A stretch of 17,991 bases of DNA from Candidatus Thorarchaeota archaeon (GTDB taxonomy: Archaea; Asgardarchaeota; Thorarchaeia; Thorarchaeales; Thorarchaeaceae): NCBI GenBank assembly GCA_016840385.1, contig JAEOSL010000069.1, positions 1 through 17,991 of the forward strand. The letters are read 5' to 3'. The position numbers and the translations under genes are program-made. Each line of letters starts with the position of its first letter. Positions within the stretch are counted from its first letter, which is position 1. The notes beneath the pieces are model-generated. The model saw only the letters and a program-made list of their open reading frames with translations. It did no database searches and was not told the origin of the DNA. Below are positions 9,288 to 16,990 of the stretch, one piece after another.

Positions 9288-10529
9288 TCACTTCCTGAAA
9301 TCGAACGCTACCTTGATTGCACTATTCTTTCCCTTATGGGATGCAACAGAGAACGCAGTCTTGTACTCATCGATAAGATATTTGTGCGTTACAAGTCCCT
9401 CAAGAAGACCTGGCTCTTTCTTCATCATTTCGAATGCGAGTTCAAAGGTATCTATTGACTCACCGTTGTGTTCTTCTAATCCATGCATCATCGAGCCGAG
9501 GACGTCCACTTGTTTGTAAACTGCCAATACCCAGTCAGTCTTCTTAGTGACACCAAAGTCCATTCCCACAATCACTATTGTTCCGTTGTTCTTAATGAGA
9601 TGTAGGGAATCATCCAGCGTTGAATCAGAAGCAACACTATCGAAAATGATGTCTGGACCTGAACCTCCATAGAGGATTCTCTTTCCTAAAGCTGGTTTGA
9701 GAAGATGTCCATCTGTAGTATCTGCGATGTTCTGATAGAGAGTATCCCTATCTCTTTCAGAAATCACTTCATCTGCGCCCAGTTTCCTTGCTACAGCTTC
9801 TTGGAATGGATAGCGTGCTAACACAATTATCCTACATTTTGAGCCGAGACCCCTGATTGCTCGTACAATCATGAGACCGATGATTCCTGCTCCGATAACG
9901 ACTACTGTGTCATCATCCGAAGGCAGTTTTCGTTTTACCGCGTGGATTGCTACAGCAAGTGGTTCAGCAATGAGTGCCACGTCATCAGGAATGCTGTCAG
10001 GAACCTTCTGAAGTTGTCCTGCAAAGGTAACAAAATATTCACTGAAACCTCCGCTTCCAAATCCACCGAACTTCAATCGACCTCCGTATTTTTCTTCAAG
10101 GACTGAATCATCACCTATCCCAGCTATCGCTTGACAGGTTTCGGGTCTTCCAGCCTTACAGCTTTCACAGTGGTCAAATCCATAGCAGTCGCACGATACT
10201 ACCGGTGAATGACTCACTCGGTCACCGATACTCAATCCTTGGACCTCACTACCAACTTCTTCGACTATTCCAACGACTTCATGACCTAGCGGAAATGGGT
10301 TCTCTTTCCTTGCCAGAATACTGGCAGCGTAAGAGATGTTGACCTCTATCTGGTGGATATCTGAGGCACATATGCCTGAAATGACCGGTCTCACGAGAAC
10401 TTGTCTTGGATGAGTAATGCTTGGTTTTGGCCAGTCTGTCCGATATTTGATCATTGTATATCTACTGGCCAACTTCATCTTCTTTCGTACAGCTTTACTG
10501 ATTTTGAGGTCATACATTATCGCTTTCAT
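9288..10529 (-). CDS. Zinc-dependent medium-chain alcohol/polyol dehydrogenase
   Basis: A 413-residue NAD(P)-dependent dehydrogenase of the MDR (GroES-like plus Rossmann) superfamily. Catalytic zinc ligands are visible as C54 in G-I-C-A-S-D, H83-E84 in P-L-G-H-E, and E189 in A-E-P-L. A Cys cluster at 113, 115, 121, 124 and 132 matches the structural-zinc lobe. The nucleotide-binding G-A-G-I-I-G is at 213-218. At 413 residues it is longer than the usual 340-360, with about 20 extra N-terminal residues and insertions around 133-160 and 265-290, so the substrate (alcohol, polyol, threonine-like) cannot be named. The ATG has no ribosome site but sits about 30 bases from a TATA-like box, consistent with a leaderless or very short-leader transcript. 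It is first in a two-gene unit with the phosphodiesterase. Confidence 0.92.
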   Translation of the reverse strand: MKAIMYDLKISKAVRKKMKLASRYTMIKYRTDWPKPSITHPRQVLVRPVISGICASDIHQIEVNISYAASILARKENPFPLGHEVVGIVEEVGSEVQGLSIGDRVSHSPVVSCDCYGFDHCESCKAGRPETCQAIAGIGDDSVLEEKYGGRLKFGGFGSGGFSEYFVTFAGQLQKVPDSIPDDVALIAEPLAVAIHAVKRKLPSDDDTVVVIGAGIIGLMIVRAIRGLGSKCRIIVLARYPFQEAVARKLGADEVISERDRDTLYQNIADTTDGHLLKPALGKRILYGGSGPDIIFDSVASDSTLDDSLHLIKNNGTIVIVGMDFGVTKKTDWVLAVYKQVDVLGSMMHGLEEHNGESIDTFELAFEMMKKEPGLLEGLVTHKYLIDEYKTAFSVASHKGKNSAIKVAFDFRK

Positions 10530-10559
10530 TTGAAACAGATACAGTCTAGAATTCTACCT

Positions 10560-10567
10560 GATATATC
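10560..10567 (-). promoter_or_regulatory. TATA-like box for the dehydrogenase/phosphodiesterase unit
   Basis: GATATATC lies about 31-38 bases before the dehydrogenase ATG on the minus strand. Archaeal transcription usually starts about 25 bases downstream of TATA, which would leave a leader shorter than 10 bases and explains the missing ribosome site. Confidence 0.5.
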
Positions 10568-10571
10568 CATC

Positions 10572-10609
10572 GAAGAAAAAGAAGTAGAAACTGGAGCCGA
10601 AGCTCCAGT
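10572..10609 (-). terminator. Terminator of the por operon, UUCG-loop hairpin plus T-rich tract
   Basis: On the minus strand ACTGGAGC pairs perfectly with GCTCCAGT around a TTCG tetraloop (10590-10609), followed by a tract consisting almost only of T and C with runs of T (to about 10572). It begins 12 bases after the porB stop and lies before the TATA-like box of the next minus-strand unit, so it separates the two transcripts. Confidence 0.75.
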
Positions 10610-10621
10610 CTTACACTAGGT

Positions 10622-11578
10622 TTAGTCAACACCACATTTCTTCTTCAAGAGTTCCCAGTCGTGAGTAACCTGTTCCTGGATGCTCTTTCTGAAGTCTTCC
10701 CATTGTGGCTTGAAGAGGTGCTTGAATTGACCCTGAGTTTTGAAGTACTCATCAACGGGTTTCAGTTCCTTGAGCCTCTTGCTTGGACCTGACATTTCCC
10801 ACCTTTCTCCATCGTAAACTTCGTAGAGTGGGTGTAGGCCAGTTTCAACTGCCAATTTGGATAGGCTCATGCTCTCTCCAGTTGCTGAACGCCAACCTCG
10901 AGGACATGGTGAGAATGCATGAATGAATGCTGGTCCTTCAACTTCCAGAGCCTTCCTGAACTTTCCAATGAAGTCACGGTAGTTGTAAGGTTCGGATGTA
11001 GCAACGTAGGGTATCCTGTGAGCGGCAATGATCTCTGCGAGAGGCTTCTTGCGCTCTAGCTTACCTGGTATCTTACTACCTGCCCAGGAAGTTGTTGTTT
11101 CCTGACCGGGGAATGTTGCACCAGATCTCTGGATACCTGTGTTTTGGTATGCACCGTTGTCGTAGCACATGTAGACCATGTCATGACCACGTTCCATTGC
11201 ACCGCTGATTGCTCCAAATCCGATATCGAATGAGGAACCGTCACCTCCGATTGCAATCACGTCAACATGTTCGTGCTCGTAGCGACCCTTTGAATGCATG
11301 ACCTTTGTGGCTTCAATAACTCCAGAAGCGACTGCTGCTGCGTTTTCGAATGCAACATGTATCCACGGAATTGACCAAGCAGTGTAGGGATAGATTGTAG
11401 TAGCAACCTCTAGACAGCCAGTGTTCTCACAAACGATGGTGGGACCACGGAGTGCCATTCCCATGAGCTTGACGACGGTTGGTGCAGCGCATCCGGCGCA
11501 CATCCTGTGACCAGAGCTTAGGATTGGCTCTCTCTTGAGCATGTCTTTGATTGATACTGCTGGTTTTTCTGCTGTCAT
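10622..11578 (-). CDS. porB: Pyruvate (2-oxoacid):ferredoxin oxidoreductase, beta subunit
   Basis: Thiamine-diphosphate-binding catalytic subunit, 318 residues, the normal size for archaeal PorB. It shows the G-D-G (112-114) to N-G-A-Y-x-N-T-G (141-148) ThDP/Mg motif. Four cysteines, C27, C30, C55 and C225, sit in the positions expected for the proximal [4Fe-4S] cluster of this family. With the other three subunits it oxidatively decarboxylates pyruvate to acetyl-CoA, reducing ferredoxin in the cytoplasm. Its ATG overlaps the porA stop by one base (TAATG), implying translational coupling. It is the last gene of the operon and is followed by a strong hairpin. 2-Oxoisovalerate oxidoreductase has the same architecture, so pyruvate specificity is the likely but not proven reading. 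Confidence 0.95.
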   Translation of the reverse strand: MTAEKPAVSIKDMLKREPILSSGHRMCAGCAAPTVVKLMGMALRGPTIVCENTGCLEVATTIYPYTAWSIPWIHVAFENAAAVASGVIEATKVMHSKGRYEHEHVDVIAIGGDGSSFDIGFGAISGAMERGHDMVYMCYDNGAYQNTGIQRSGATFPGQETTTSWAGSKIPGKLERKKPLAEIIAAHRIPYVATSEPYNYRDFIGKFRKALEVEGPAFIHAFSPCPRGWRSATGESMSLSKLAVETGLHPLYEVYDGERWEMSGPSKRLKELKPVDEYFKTQGQFKHLFKPQWEDFRKSIQEQVTHDWELLKKKCGVD

Positions 11579-12771
11579 TATTTGCGAACCCCCAGTGTTT
11601 CATACTTTGGAGCTTTACCTGCCTTGAGGTACTCCTTTGTTTTCTCATACCCTTCAACGAAAGTTGTTGGAGGTACGTCTCGACCACCTAATCCGACAAC
11701 AAAGTCGAGAACCATAGGTCTCTCCTTTGCTTCGTAGAGTGCAGTTCTGACTTCAAGAGCCAGTGGGTGAGTAGCTCCTCCAAAGGACATTGCCTTCTCG
11801 AAGATCATCACAGCCTTTGCATTTCCAACAGCTTTTGCAAGATCCTCTGCTGGGAATGGGCGGAACATTTTGAGTCTGATTGAACCGACTTTTTCTCCCT
11901 TCTCTCGAAGAGCATCAACGACAACCTTTGCAGTACCTCCCATGGAGCTCATTGCAAGAATGATGATTTCTGCATCTTCGGTCTTGTAGGTCTCGAACAT
12001 TCCGTACTTACGACCCGTGAGTTTCTCAAACTCTGCTTCGATTTCTTTGTAAACTTTCGGAACGCCCATGATTGCTCTGCTCTGCTGCTCTTTGAATTCA
12101 AAGTAGTAGTCAGTTAGGGCTAAGGGTCCCATGGTCAATGGTTTGTTTGGATTGAGGTTCTGTACTGGGTCCCTCACACCAACGAACTTCTCTACCACAT
12201 CATCAGCAAGCATCTCTACTCGCTCAACGTTGTGGCTTACAATGAAGCCGTCGATTCCAACCATCACGGGCAGCAACACATCGTGATGTTCTGCCAGTAG
12301 GAAGGCCATCAGAGTTGTGTCATAGGCTTCCTGGGAGCTCTGGCAGTAGAGTTGAATGAATCCACTGTCTCGCATTCCCATTCCGTCACTATGATCGTTG
12401 TGAATGTTAATTGGTCCAGAGAGTGCTCTGTTTGCAACTGTGAATACTATTGGCATTCTCATTGATGCTGCAACGTACAGAATCTCCCACATGAGTGCGA
12501 GTCCTGCTGAAGCAGAAGCGGTTGCAACTCGTGCACCAACTGCTGATGCTCCAACGCATGCGCTCATAGCAGAGTGCTCAGACTCTACTGGAATAACTGC
12601 TGCGTTGACTTCACCATCTGCTGCAAAGCGTTGGTAATCTTCAACAATAATTGTCTGGGGAGTGATTGGATAAGCTGCAAGAACATCCAAGTTTGCTTGC
12701 TTGAGTGCGTGTGCAATAGCGGCGTCACCTGTCAGACCTTCAACTGTGATCTTATCTTTTGATACTGTCAT
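11578..12771 (-). CDS. porA: Pyruvate (2-oxoacid):ferredoxin oxidoreductase, alpha subunit
   Basis: A 397-residue subunit with the substrate- and ThDP-contacting motif Y-P-I-T-P-Q-T at 34-40, the acidic V-E-S-E-H-S segment at 62-67, and G-L-G-G-R-D at 360-365, all characteristic of the POR alpha subunit. The length agrees with archaeal PorA. A GGAGTGAT ribosome site lies just before the ATG and inside the end of porD, from which it is separated by 6 bases. It forms the heterotetramer with PorB, PorD and PorG. The full motif set and absence of frameshifts indicate an active enzyme; the choice between pyruvate and branched-chain 2-oxoacids cannot be made from the motifs alone. Confidence 0.95.
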   Translation of the reverse strand: MTVSKDKITVEGLTGDAAIAHALKQANLDVLAAYPITPQTIIVEDYQRFAADGEVNAAVIPVESEHSAMSACVGASAVGARVATASASAGLALMWEILYVAASMRMPIVFTVANRALSGPINIHNDHSDGMGMRDSGFIQLYCQSSQEAYDTTLMAFLLAEHHDVLLPVMVGIDGFIVSHNVERVEMLADDVVEKFVGVRDPVQNLNPNKPLTMGPLALTDYYFEFKEQQSRAIMGVPKVYKEIEAEFEKLTGRKYGMFETYKTEDAEIIILAMSSMGGTAKVVVDALREKGEKVGSIRLKMFRPFPAEDLAKAVGNAKAVMIFEKAMSFGGATHPLALEVRTALYEAKERPMVLDFVVGLGGRDVPPTTFVEGYEKTKEYLKAGKAPKYETLGVRK

Positions 12772-12777
12772 TTGCGA

Positions 12778-13074
12778 TCACTCCTTCTCCATATGTATCG
12801 AATCAGTCGGGCATTCGTTGGCACAAATTCCACAACCCTTGCAATAATCGTAGTTGAAAGCGTAAGCATGCTTTCCATCCTTCTCAGTCAAGATGACTGA
12901 CATATCAGGACAGAAAATCCAACATCTTCCACAAGTACCGTTCTTCACCCAAAGACAAGCTTCGGGATTATGGATGGGCTTTTCTGCTCGCCATCCACCA
13001 GTCTTGTATTTCTCAGAATTGCCTGGTTCAATGATGTTACCAGCCATCGGGATCTCGTTGAATTTTTCACTCAT
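12778..13074 (-). CDS. porD: Pyruvate:ferredoxin oxidoreductase, delta (2x[4Fe-4S] ferredoxin-like) subunit
   Basis: A 98-residue ferredoxin-like subunit that carries electrons from the catalytic site to external ferredoxin. Eight cysteines for two [4Fe-4S] clusters are present: C40, C48, C51 and C55 in the first motif, which has the wide seven-residue spacing after C40 typical of PorD, and C78, C81, C84 and C88 in a classic C-x-x-C-x-x-C-x-x-x-C-P. The N-terminal 35 residues are the usual PorD extension, with a conserved-looking G-G-W-R. A GGAGG ribosome site lies 10 bases before the ATG, and the start overlaps the porG stop by four bases (ATGA). Confidence 0.95.
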   Translation of the reverse strand: MSEKFNEIPMAGNIIEPGNSEKYKTGGWRAEKPIHNPEACLWVKNGTCGRCWIFCPDMSVILTEKDGKHAYAFNYDYCKGCGICANECPTDSIHMEKE

Positions 13075-13646
13075 CCGACTTTAGCCTCCGTTACGGCTCG
13101 CTCAATTGCGACCTTGTTCAAATCTCCAATCTTACCAGGATAACGATTGAGGACTTCTCCAATAACTGTGTCAACAGCCACTACACCTGTGGCAGATACA
13201 GCGGCTGCCATAGTTGGCATGTTGTAGAATGGTCTACCCATGACTTCCATAGCAATAGTGCTTGCATCCACAGTGACAACCTTTCCACCTTTGAAGCTAA
13301 ATCGCTCGCGGATGTCTTTCGGGTCACTTTCTGTGTTGAGTACTAGAGTTCCCTCAGCCTTCAATCCCTCGGCTGGATTAACAACATCAAGTAAGGTAGG
13401 GTCAATACAGACCACAACATCCGGTTGGTACACCTGGGCGTATATCTGGATGGGTTCCTTACTGATTCTCAAAAACGCTCTCACGGGTGCTCCAGTTCTT
13501 TCAGGCCCAAATTCGGGGAAAGCCTGGATATAATTACCCTCTGCAAGAGCGGCTTTGCCTAGCATCTGGTTCGAGGTAACAACACCCTGTCCACCTCGGC
13601 CATGCCAGCGAAATTCAGTAATTCCTTTTGCAAAGTCCATACTCAT
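13071..13646 (-). CDS. porG: Pyruvate:ferredoxin oxidoreductase, gamma subunit
   Basis: First gene of the operon; 191 residues from the ATG at 13646. That start is preferred because AGGTGAT lies seven bases upstream, whereas a GTG at 13658 would place this site inside the gene. The family signature W-H-G-R-G-G-Q-G-V near the N-terminus and F-P-E-F-G-P-E-R-T-G-A-P-V are present, both typical of the POR gamma domain. The P-T-M-A-A-A-V-S-A-T-G segment near the C-terminus also fits. The product assembles with PorA, PorB and PorD. It sits about 120 bases from, and diverges from, the recombinase gene of the neighbouring putative mobile element. Confidence 0.95.
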   Translation of the reverse strand: MSMDFAKGITEFRWHGRGGQGVVTSNQMLGKAALAEGNYIQAFPEFGPERTGAPVRAFLRISKEPIQIYAQVYQPDVVVCIDPTLLDVVNPAEGLKAEGTLVLNTESDPKDIRERFSFKGGKVVTVDASTIAMEVMGRPFYNMPTMAAAVSATGVVAVDTVIGEVLNRYPGKIGDLNKVAIERAVTEAKVG

Positions 13647-13696
13647 TATCAATATCACCTACATGGTGAATTCAAGGCTGGCACTTTGCGAGATGC

Positions 13697-13707
13697 TTAT
13701 TTATTTA
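13697..13707 (-). promoter_or_regulatory. TATA-like box of the por operon
   Basis: AAATAAATAA on the minus strand lies about 55 bases before the porG ATG. A start about 25 bases downstream would give a leader of roughly 30 bases carrying the AGGTGAT ribosome site at 13655-13661. No other A/T-rich stretch of this quality occurs between porG and the recombinase gene; the same tract could also serve plus-strand transcription. Confidence 0.5.
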
Positions 13708-13764
13708 GTGATACGGATTGTACCTGCTTAATAGGTGTTGTAACTAACACAGATGTGAGAAAGA

Positions 13765-15051
13765 ATGCGTATAAATCCAGGTCAACTGAAACAACAGAAG
13801 AACCTACGGGAGATTCAAAGAGTCCTCGATGATAAAACTCTTCCCAATGAGATATCGCAAGCACTACACCAATTGTGGTTGTATGTTGATAATCAAGACA
13901 AACTACGATTGACTACCAAAAAGAATTACATGGTTGTCGCACGTCGAGTCTTGAAACGTGCTAATTTCCACCCTTCTAAGTGGAACCCTGAATTAGTAAT
14001 TCGTCTAATGGAATCATACCGCCGAAAATCGGATGGTTCAGAGTACGTAGCACAATATAGAAACCAGGTGAGAACTGTAATCAATTATATTTTGAATGCT
14101 CATGAGGTAGAGGATTTGAAAGACCAAACACGTGATGAAAAAACACGTGTAGGACAGATCATGAAGATGCAGAGGATTCCTAATCCGGTAGAGGTTTTTG
14201 AAGATGATAAATTTGAACCAATCCTAGAAGAACATATGAGAGCAGTCACTTCTCAGATGCCTTCAGATCGTGTAAGGACTATCTTCTGGGTTATGTGGGA
14301 TGTAGGAGCTCGTGTTGATGATCTAAAGATGATGACCTTGGGAGATGTTGAATTCGATGATGATGGAGCGGGTCTGATTCTCTGGGTTCCAAATAACACG
14401 AAGACAGGTAGACGACCAACACGACCTAGATACTCATTACCTCAAATCAAGAGATACCTGGCTGAACATCCCTATGGTTCCAGGAATAAACATGGTTCAT
14501 ATATCAATCCAGATATTGCTCTATTTGTCAATACAAAGGGAAGTGCCTGGGCGAGTTCTCGAGCAATCAGTAAACACTTACGAGATGCAGTTGTGAAAGT
14601 TCGATTCTTAGAACAAGATTCAGAATGGCAGTTTCCTTCATTACCACGAGTAATTACATGTAAGCAATTGCGGATCAATGCAGTGAATAGAGACATGGAT
14701 GAAGGTGTGAGTATTGAAGCCAATGCAGTTCATCATGGTCACTCATTCAGTGTAATGATGGGTGTTTATCGACGACGAAATAGAAAATTATTGATCAAGA
14801 AAGAGATTGATGCAGCTGCAGGAATTATTCATGAAGATGATTCAAGTCAACAAGAGAAGTGGCATACATGTCCAACTTGTCAGCATCAGAATCCACCGCC
14901 AAATGACTTCTGTGCAATGTGTGGAAGTCCAGTTACAGTGGATGCGATGAAAATGAAAGAAGCCCAATCCAAGGAACGTGAACGAAGAATTGCTAAAACA
15001 GTCCTGGATATGCTCATTGAAAAATCAGAGGAAAAGGGATTACTCCCTTAA
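13765..15051 (+). CDS. Tyrosine recombinase/integrase with C-terminal zinc ribbon
   Basis: A 428-residue integrase. The N-terminal part (about 30-110) looks like a SAM-like core-binding domain. The catalytic domain shows R183 in V-G-A-R-V-D-D, K213 in N-T-K-T-G, K300-Q-L-R303 in place of the usual H-x-L-R, H326 in H-H-G-H, and the nucleophile Y335 nine residues later, so the catalytic set is complete. A C-terminal zinc ribbon, C369-x2-C372-x10-C383-x2-C386, is followed by a charged, probably coiled-coil tail; such ribbons occur in archaeal Xer-like integrases. It should catalyse site-specific integration and excision of the element. A weak GTGAG precedes the ATG. It points away from porG, and its stop codon overlaps that of the convergent 47-residue gene. 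Confidence 0.92.
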   Translation: MRINPGQLKQQKNLREIQRVLDDKTLPNEISQALHQLWLYVDNQDKLRLTTKKNYMVVARRVLKRANFHPSKWNPELVIRLMESYRRKSDGSEYVAQYRNQVRTVINYILNAHEVEDLKDQTRDEKTRVGQIMKMQRIPNPVEVFEDDKFEPILEEHMRAVTSQMPSDRVRTIFWVMWDVGARVDDLKMMTLGDVEFDDDGAGLILWVPNNTKTGRRPTRPRYSLPQIKRYLAEHPYGSRNKHGSYINPDIALFVNTKGSAWASSRAISKHLRDAVVKVRFLEQDSEWQFPSLPRVITCKQLRINAVNRDMDEGVSIEANAVHHGHSFSVMMGVYRRRNRKLLIKKEIDAAAGIIHEDDSSQQEKWHTCPTCQHQNPPPNDFCAMCGSPVTVDAMKMKEAQSKERERRIAKTVLDMLIEKSEEKGLLP

Positions 15052-15191
15052 CCTGTGTTCTGTTCCCATTTCTCCTTGAGGAGTAGAGCCATATCAGTAA
15101 TTTGAGCGTCTGTCAAATTAGCATTTGTGACCTGAATCTTCAGCTCTTCAAATTCATTAGGTGGGAGCGGAGGGAGTGCTTTTGAACTCAT
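15048..15191 (-). CDS. 47-residue small protein, unknown
   Basis: A short gene supported by its context. The ATG (complement of 15189-15191) overlaps the preceding stop as TAATG, and GGAGGTG (complement of 15202-15208) lies ten bases upstream. The product begins M-S-S-K-A-L-P-P-L-P-P-N-E-F-E-E-L, with a proline-rich start, then an amphipathic acidic helix ending in L-L-L-K-E-K-W-E. No membrane segment, zinc motif or known fold is seen; it might be a small adaptor or inhibitor binding one of its operon partners. Its stop codon shares two bases with the convergent integrase stop, and it is the last gene of the minus-strand operon. Confidence 0.7.
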   Translation of the reverse strand: MSSKALPPLPPNEFEELKIQVTNANLTDAQITDMALLLKEKWEQNTG

Positions 15192-15667
15192 TAGTTTCTC
15201 ACACCTCCTGCAGATTGATTCGATTTACCAACGACTACCTGATCAATATACCAACGAAGTGACTCCAGTGTCGCCTGGTCTATCTGATAGATCTTAGAAC
15301 TCAGTGGTCTGACATTCCACTTCTCAAGACGATGTTCTGTACAAGCATGACCCCATTTCTCAGCTCGTATGTATGATAAAATTTCGTCAATTGTTTTCCC
15401 GAGTTTCTTAGGCCCAACATTGAGTTTTTTCCCAAGAATTCGCGAGAGGTTCCTGACATTGACAAGACAAGTGTTAGCAAGAGAGACCCTGCGTTCCAGT
15501 ATTTCAAGAAGATCAACAACAATTTCTCGTTTCTGCTGGTTCTTGAGATAGATGCAATTATCACTGTCTGGACATTGTGGACACACTTGAGAATCTGGAC
15601 ATACTCGATGTCTGCTTCGGGACGTCCCAGAGTTTGCGCGCGCAAACTTTCTGCGTGAGGTTGTCAT
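15191..15667 (-). CDS. Cys-rich, possibly winged-helix protein of 158 residues
   Basis: The N-terminus is strongly basic with Arg and Ser (about 1-21), followed by a Cys cluster, C23-x5-C29-x2-C32-x5-C38, that could hold a zinc ion. Residues about 48-130 are helical and then strand-like, with leucine spacing suggestive of a winged-helix DNA-binding domain (V-D-L-L-E-I-L-E, later I-L-S-Y-I-R-A and a strand-rich end). A nucleic-acid-binding role is inferred from charge and fold pattern, not from a recognised family. The ATG is preceded by GGAGGT eight bases upstream, a strong ribosome site. It follows the 428-residue gene by 36 bases and is coupled to the 47-residue gene. Confidence 0.8.
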   Translation of the reverse strand: MTTSRRKFARANSGTSRSRHRVCPDSQVCPQCPDSDNCIYLKNQQKREIVVDLLEILERRVSLANTCLVNVRNLSRILGKKLNVGPKKLGKTIDEILSYIRAEKWGHACTEHRLEKWNVRPLSSKIYQIDQATLESLRWYIDQVVVGKSNQSAGGVRN

Positions 15668-15703
15668 GTGAGGGAACCTCCTTCAAAAGGGAAGATAGTT
15701 TCA

Positions 15704-16990
15704 TTAACCATAGCTAGACCTCCAACTATCATCATTATCCTGACTGTCCTTCTCTTTTTGTTCCCTCTTCTCAGTCTGTACTCGTTCTAGTTGCTCATTG
15801 GTGAGTGGTTTACCACAGATCTGACATAGGTAACGCTCTGCAACCATTACTGGTATTGTCTTCTCGCATGAACAGTGAACCATAGCCATCTCAGCTTCTT
15901 TTCGATCCTTCTCACGTTGTTCTGCTTCTTGCAGTGCCTTGTGTTTGATTGAAGCATAGTTCACTGCGGATTGATGTTGCATAGCTGACATAGTTGATAA
16001 GAACGAGTCAACAGCATAGACCTTTCCAAGCACCTCATAATCCACTGTCAGAGATCTATTGATATTCGACTTAACCCACCATCCTATTGACTTTCCAGTT
16101 TCATCAAATATCTCCGTGTCCATTTTATACTCTGCATTTACTTCATTCAACTGCTGAAGAAAAAGTGGAAACTCTACCTTGGCGAATCCCTCAGGAATAC
16201 TATGGTTCACCATAGATATCAGGCTCTTTATGGCACTCTTCGAAGTCCCAGCCAAAACACAAAGCTGCGCAAGAGCATCTGCCCAGTTCAACGTATGTAA
16301 GTCGAACCTAGCTTTGTCTTTCAGAGAAAGTGTCAATGTGAATGCCTCTGTCTGAATCATATATTGCTCTGCTCGGTCATCCACTCTTGGTGGGACCATT
16401 TTGGTCCGGAGTGCTGCGGCTACTGCAGGGTCCATCTGTACCCACACCTTCAGCTCCTCAGTATATGCATAGTCAATTCCAATCAGTTCATTTGCTGGAC
16501 GAGTTGTCACCAGGATCTTCTTTGGCTCATGTTCTGTTTTGGAACGTTTTTTTCGCTTGATTTGGGTATACCTAGGTAGAGGACCCTCTTTTTGTAAGCT
16601 CTGTAAGCTGACAAAGCTCAAGAGTGAGTCTGTGCGCCTCCACCCTGACAGTTTAGTGAGTCTCTTGAAACCACCAATAACCATTCGTATTGGTATCAGG
16701 CGCGAGGTTACAAATCCCCTTAGCTTAAAACCCTCCATAAGCCTGTAAATATAGCCTCTAGTGGCTACATGCTCTAAATCTCTGATTGTCAGCCAAGTAT
16801 CTCGTTGCCGAGCTGCAACTAACATGAACATGATTCGTTTCTTTTTCGGAAGCGTAGCGATTTCTTCATCAAGTACTTGTCCAGGAGCTTCTTCAGCTCT
16901 GTCAGCTTTGTAGGACCCTCTTTTAGTCACAGTATCATATCCCTGTATTTTGTAAGTATTCTGGATACGGTGCTCCTGGTTTAGGCACAT
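15704..16990 (-). CDS. 428-residue protein with winged-helix-like segment and Cys2-Cys2 motif, unknown
   Basis: The largest gene of the minus-strand operon and not a family I recognise. Residues about 50-96 fit a winged helix-turn-helix pattern. A basic patch follows at about 144-158 (K-R-K-K-R-S-K). The middle, about 165-330, is mixed alpha/beta. A charged coiled-coil stretch at about 345-370 leads into C373-x-C375 and C389-x2-C392, a likely zinc site, then a second charged tail. The layout suggests a DNA-binding protein of the element, perhaps for replication, partition or regulation; this is inference. The ATG overlaps the previous gene by ten bases and has only a weak GAGAAAG upstream, so the start is less certain than those of its neighbours. 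Confidence 0.8.
   Translation of the reverse strand: MCLNQEHRIQNTYKIQGYDTVTKRGSYKADRAEEAPGQVLDEEIATLPKKKRIMFMLVAARQRDTWLTIRDLEHVATRGYIYRLMEGFKLRGFVTSRLIPIRMVIGGFKRLTKLSGWRRTDSLLSFVSLQSLQKEGPLPRYTQIKRKKRSKTEHEPKKILVTTRPANELIGIDYAYTEELKVWVQMDPAVAAALRTKMVPPRVDDRAEQYMIQTEAFTLTLSLKDKARFDLHTLNWADALAQLCVLAGTSKSAIKSLISMVNHSIPEGFAKVEFPLFLQQLNEVNAEYKMDTEIFDETGKSIGWWVKSNINRSLTVDYEVLGKVYAVDSFLSTMSAMQHQSAVNYASIKHKALQEAEQREKDRKEAEMAMVHCSCEKTIPVMVAERYLCQICGKPLTNEQLERVQTEKREQKEKDSQDNDDSWRSSYG

Noticed and set aside
9132..9458. 108-codon plus-strand open frame across the phosphodiesterase/dehydrogenase junction
   Set aside because: It is antisense to two well-supported enzymes and lacks a start signal.
13071..13658. 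GTG at 13658 as the porG start
   Set aside because: It would place the AGGTGAT ribosome site inside the gene; the ATG at 13646 has ideal spacing.
13735..13757. Small dyads GTGTT/AACAC and CACAGATGTG before the integrase as attachment-site arms
   Set aside because: Stems of four or five bases are expected by chance, and the matching right-hand attachment site is outside the window.
13602..13832. 76-codon plus-strand open frame spanning the por promoter
   Set aside because: It overlaps porG, the promoter region and the integrase start; no ribosome site.
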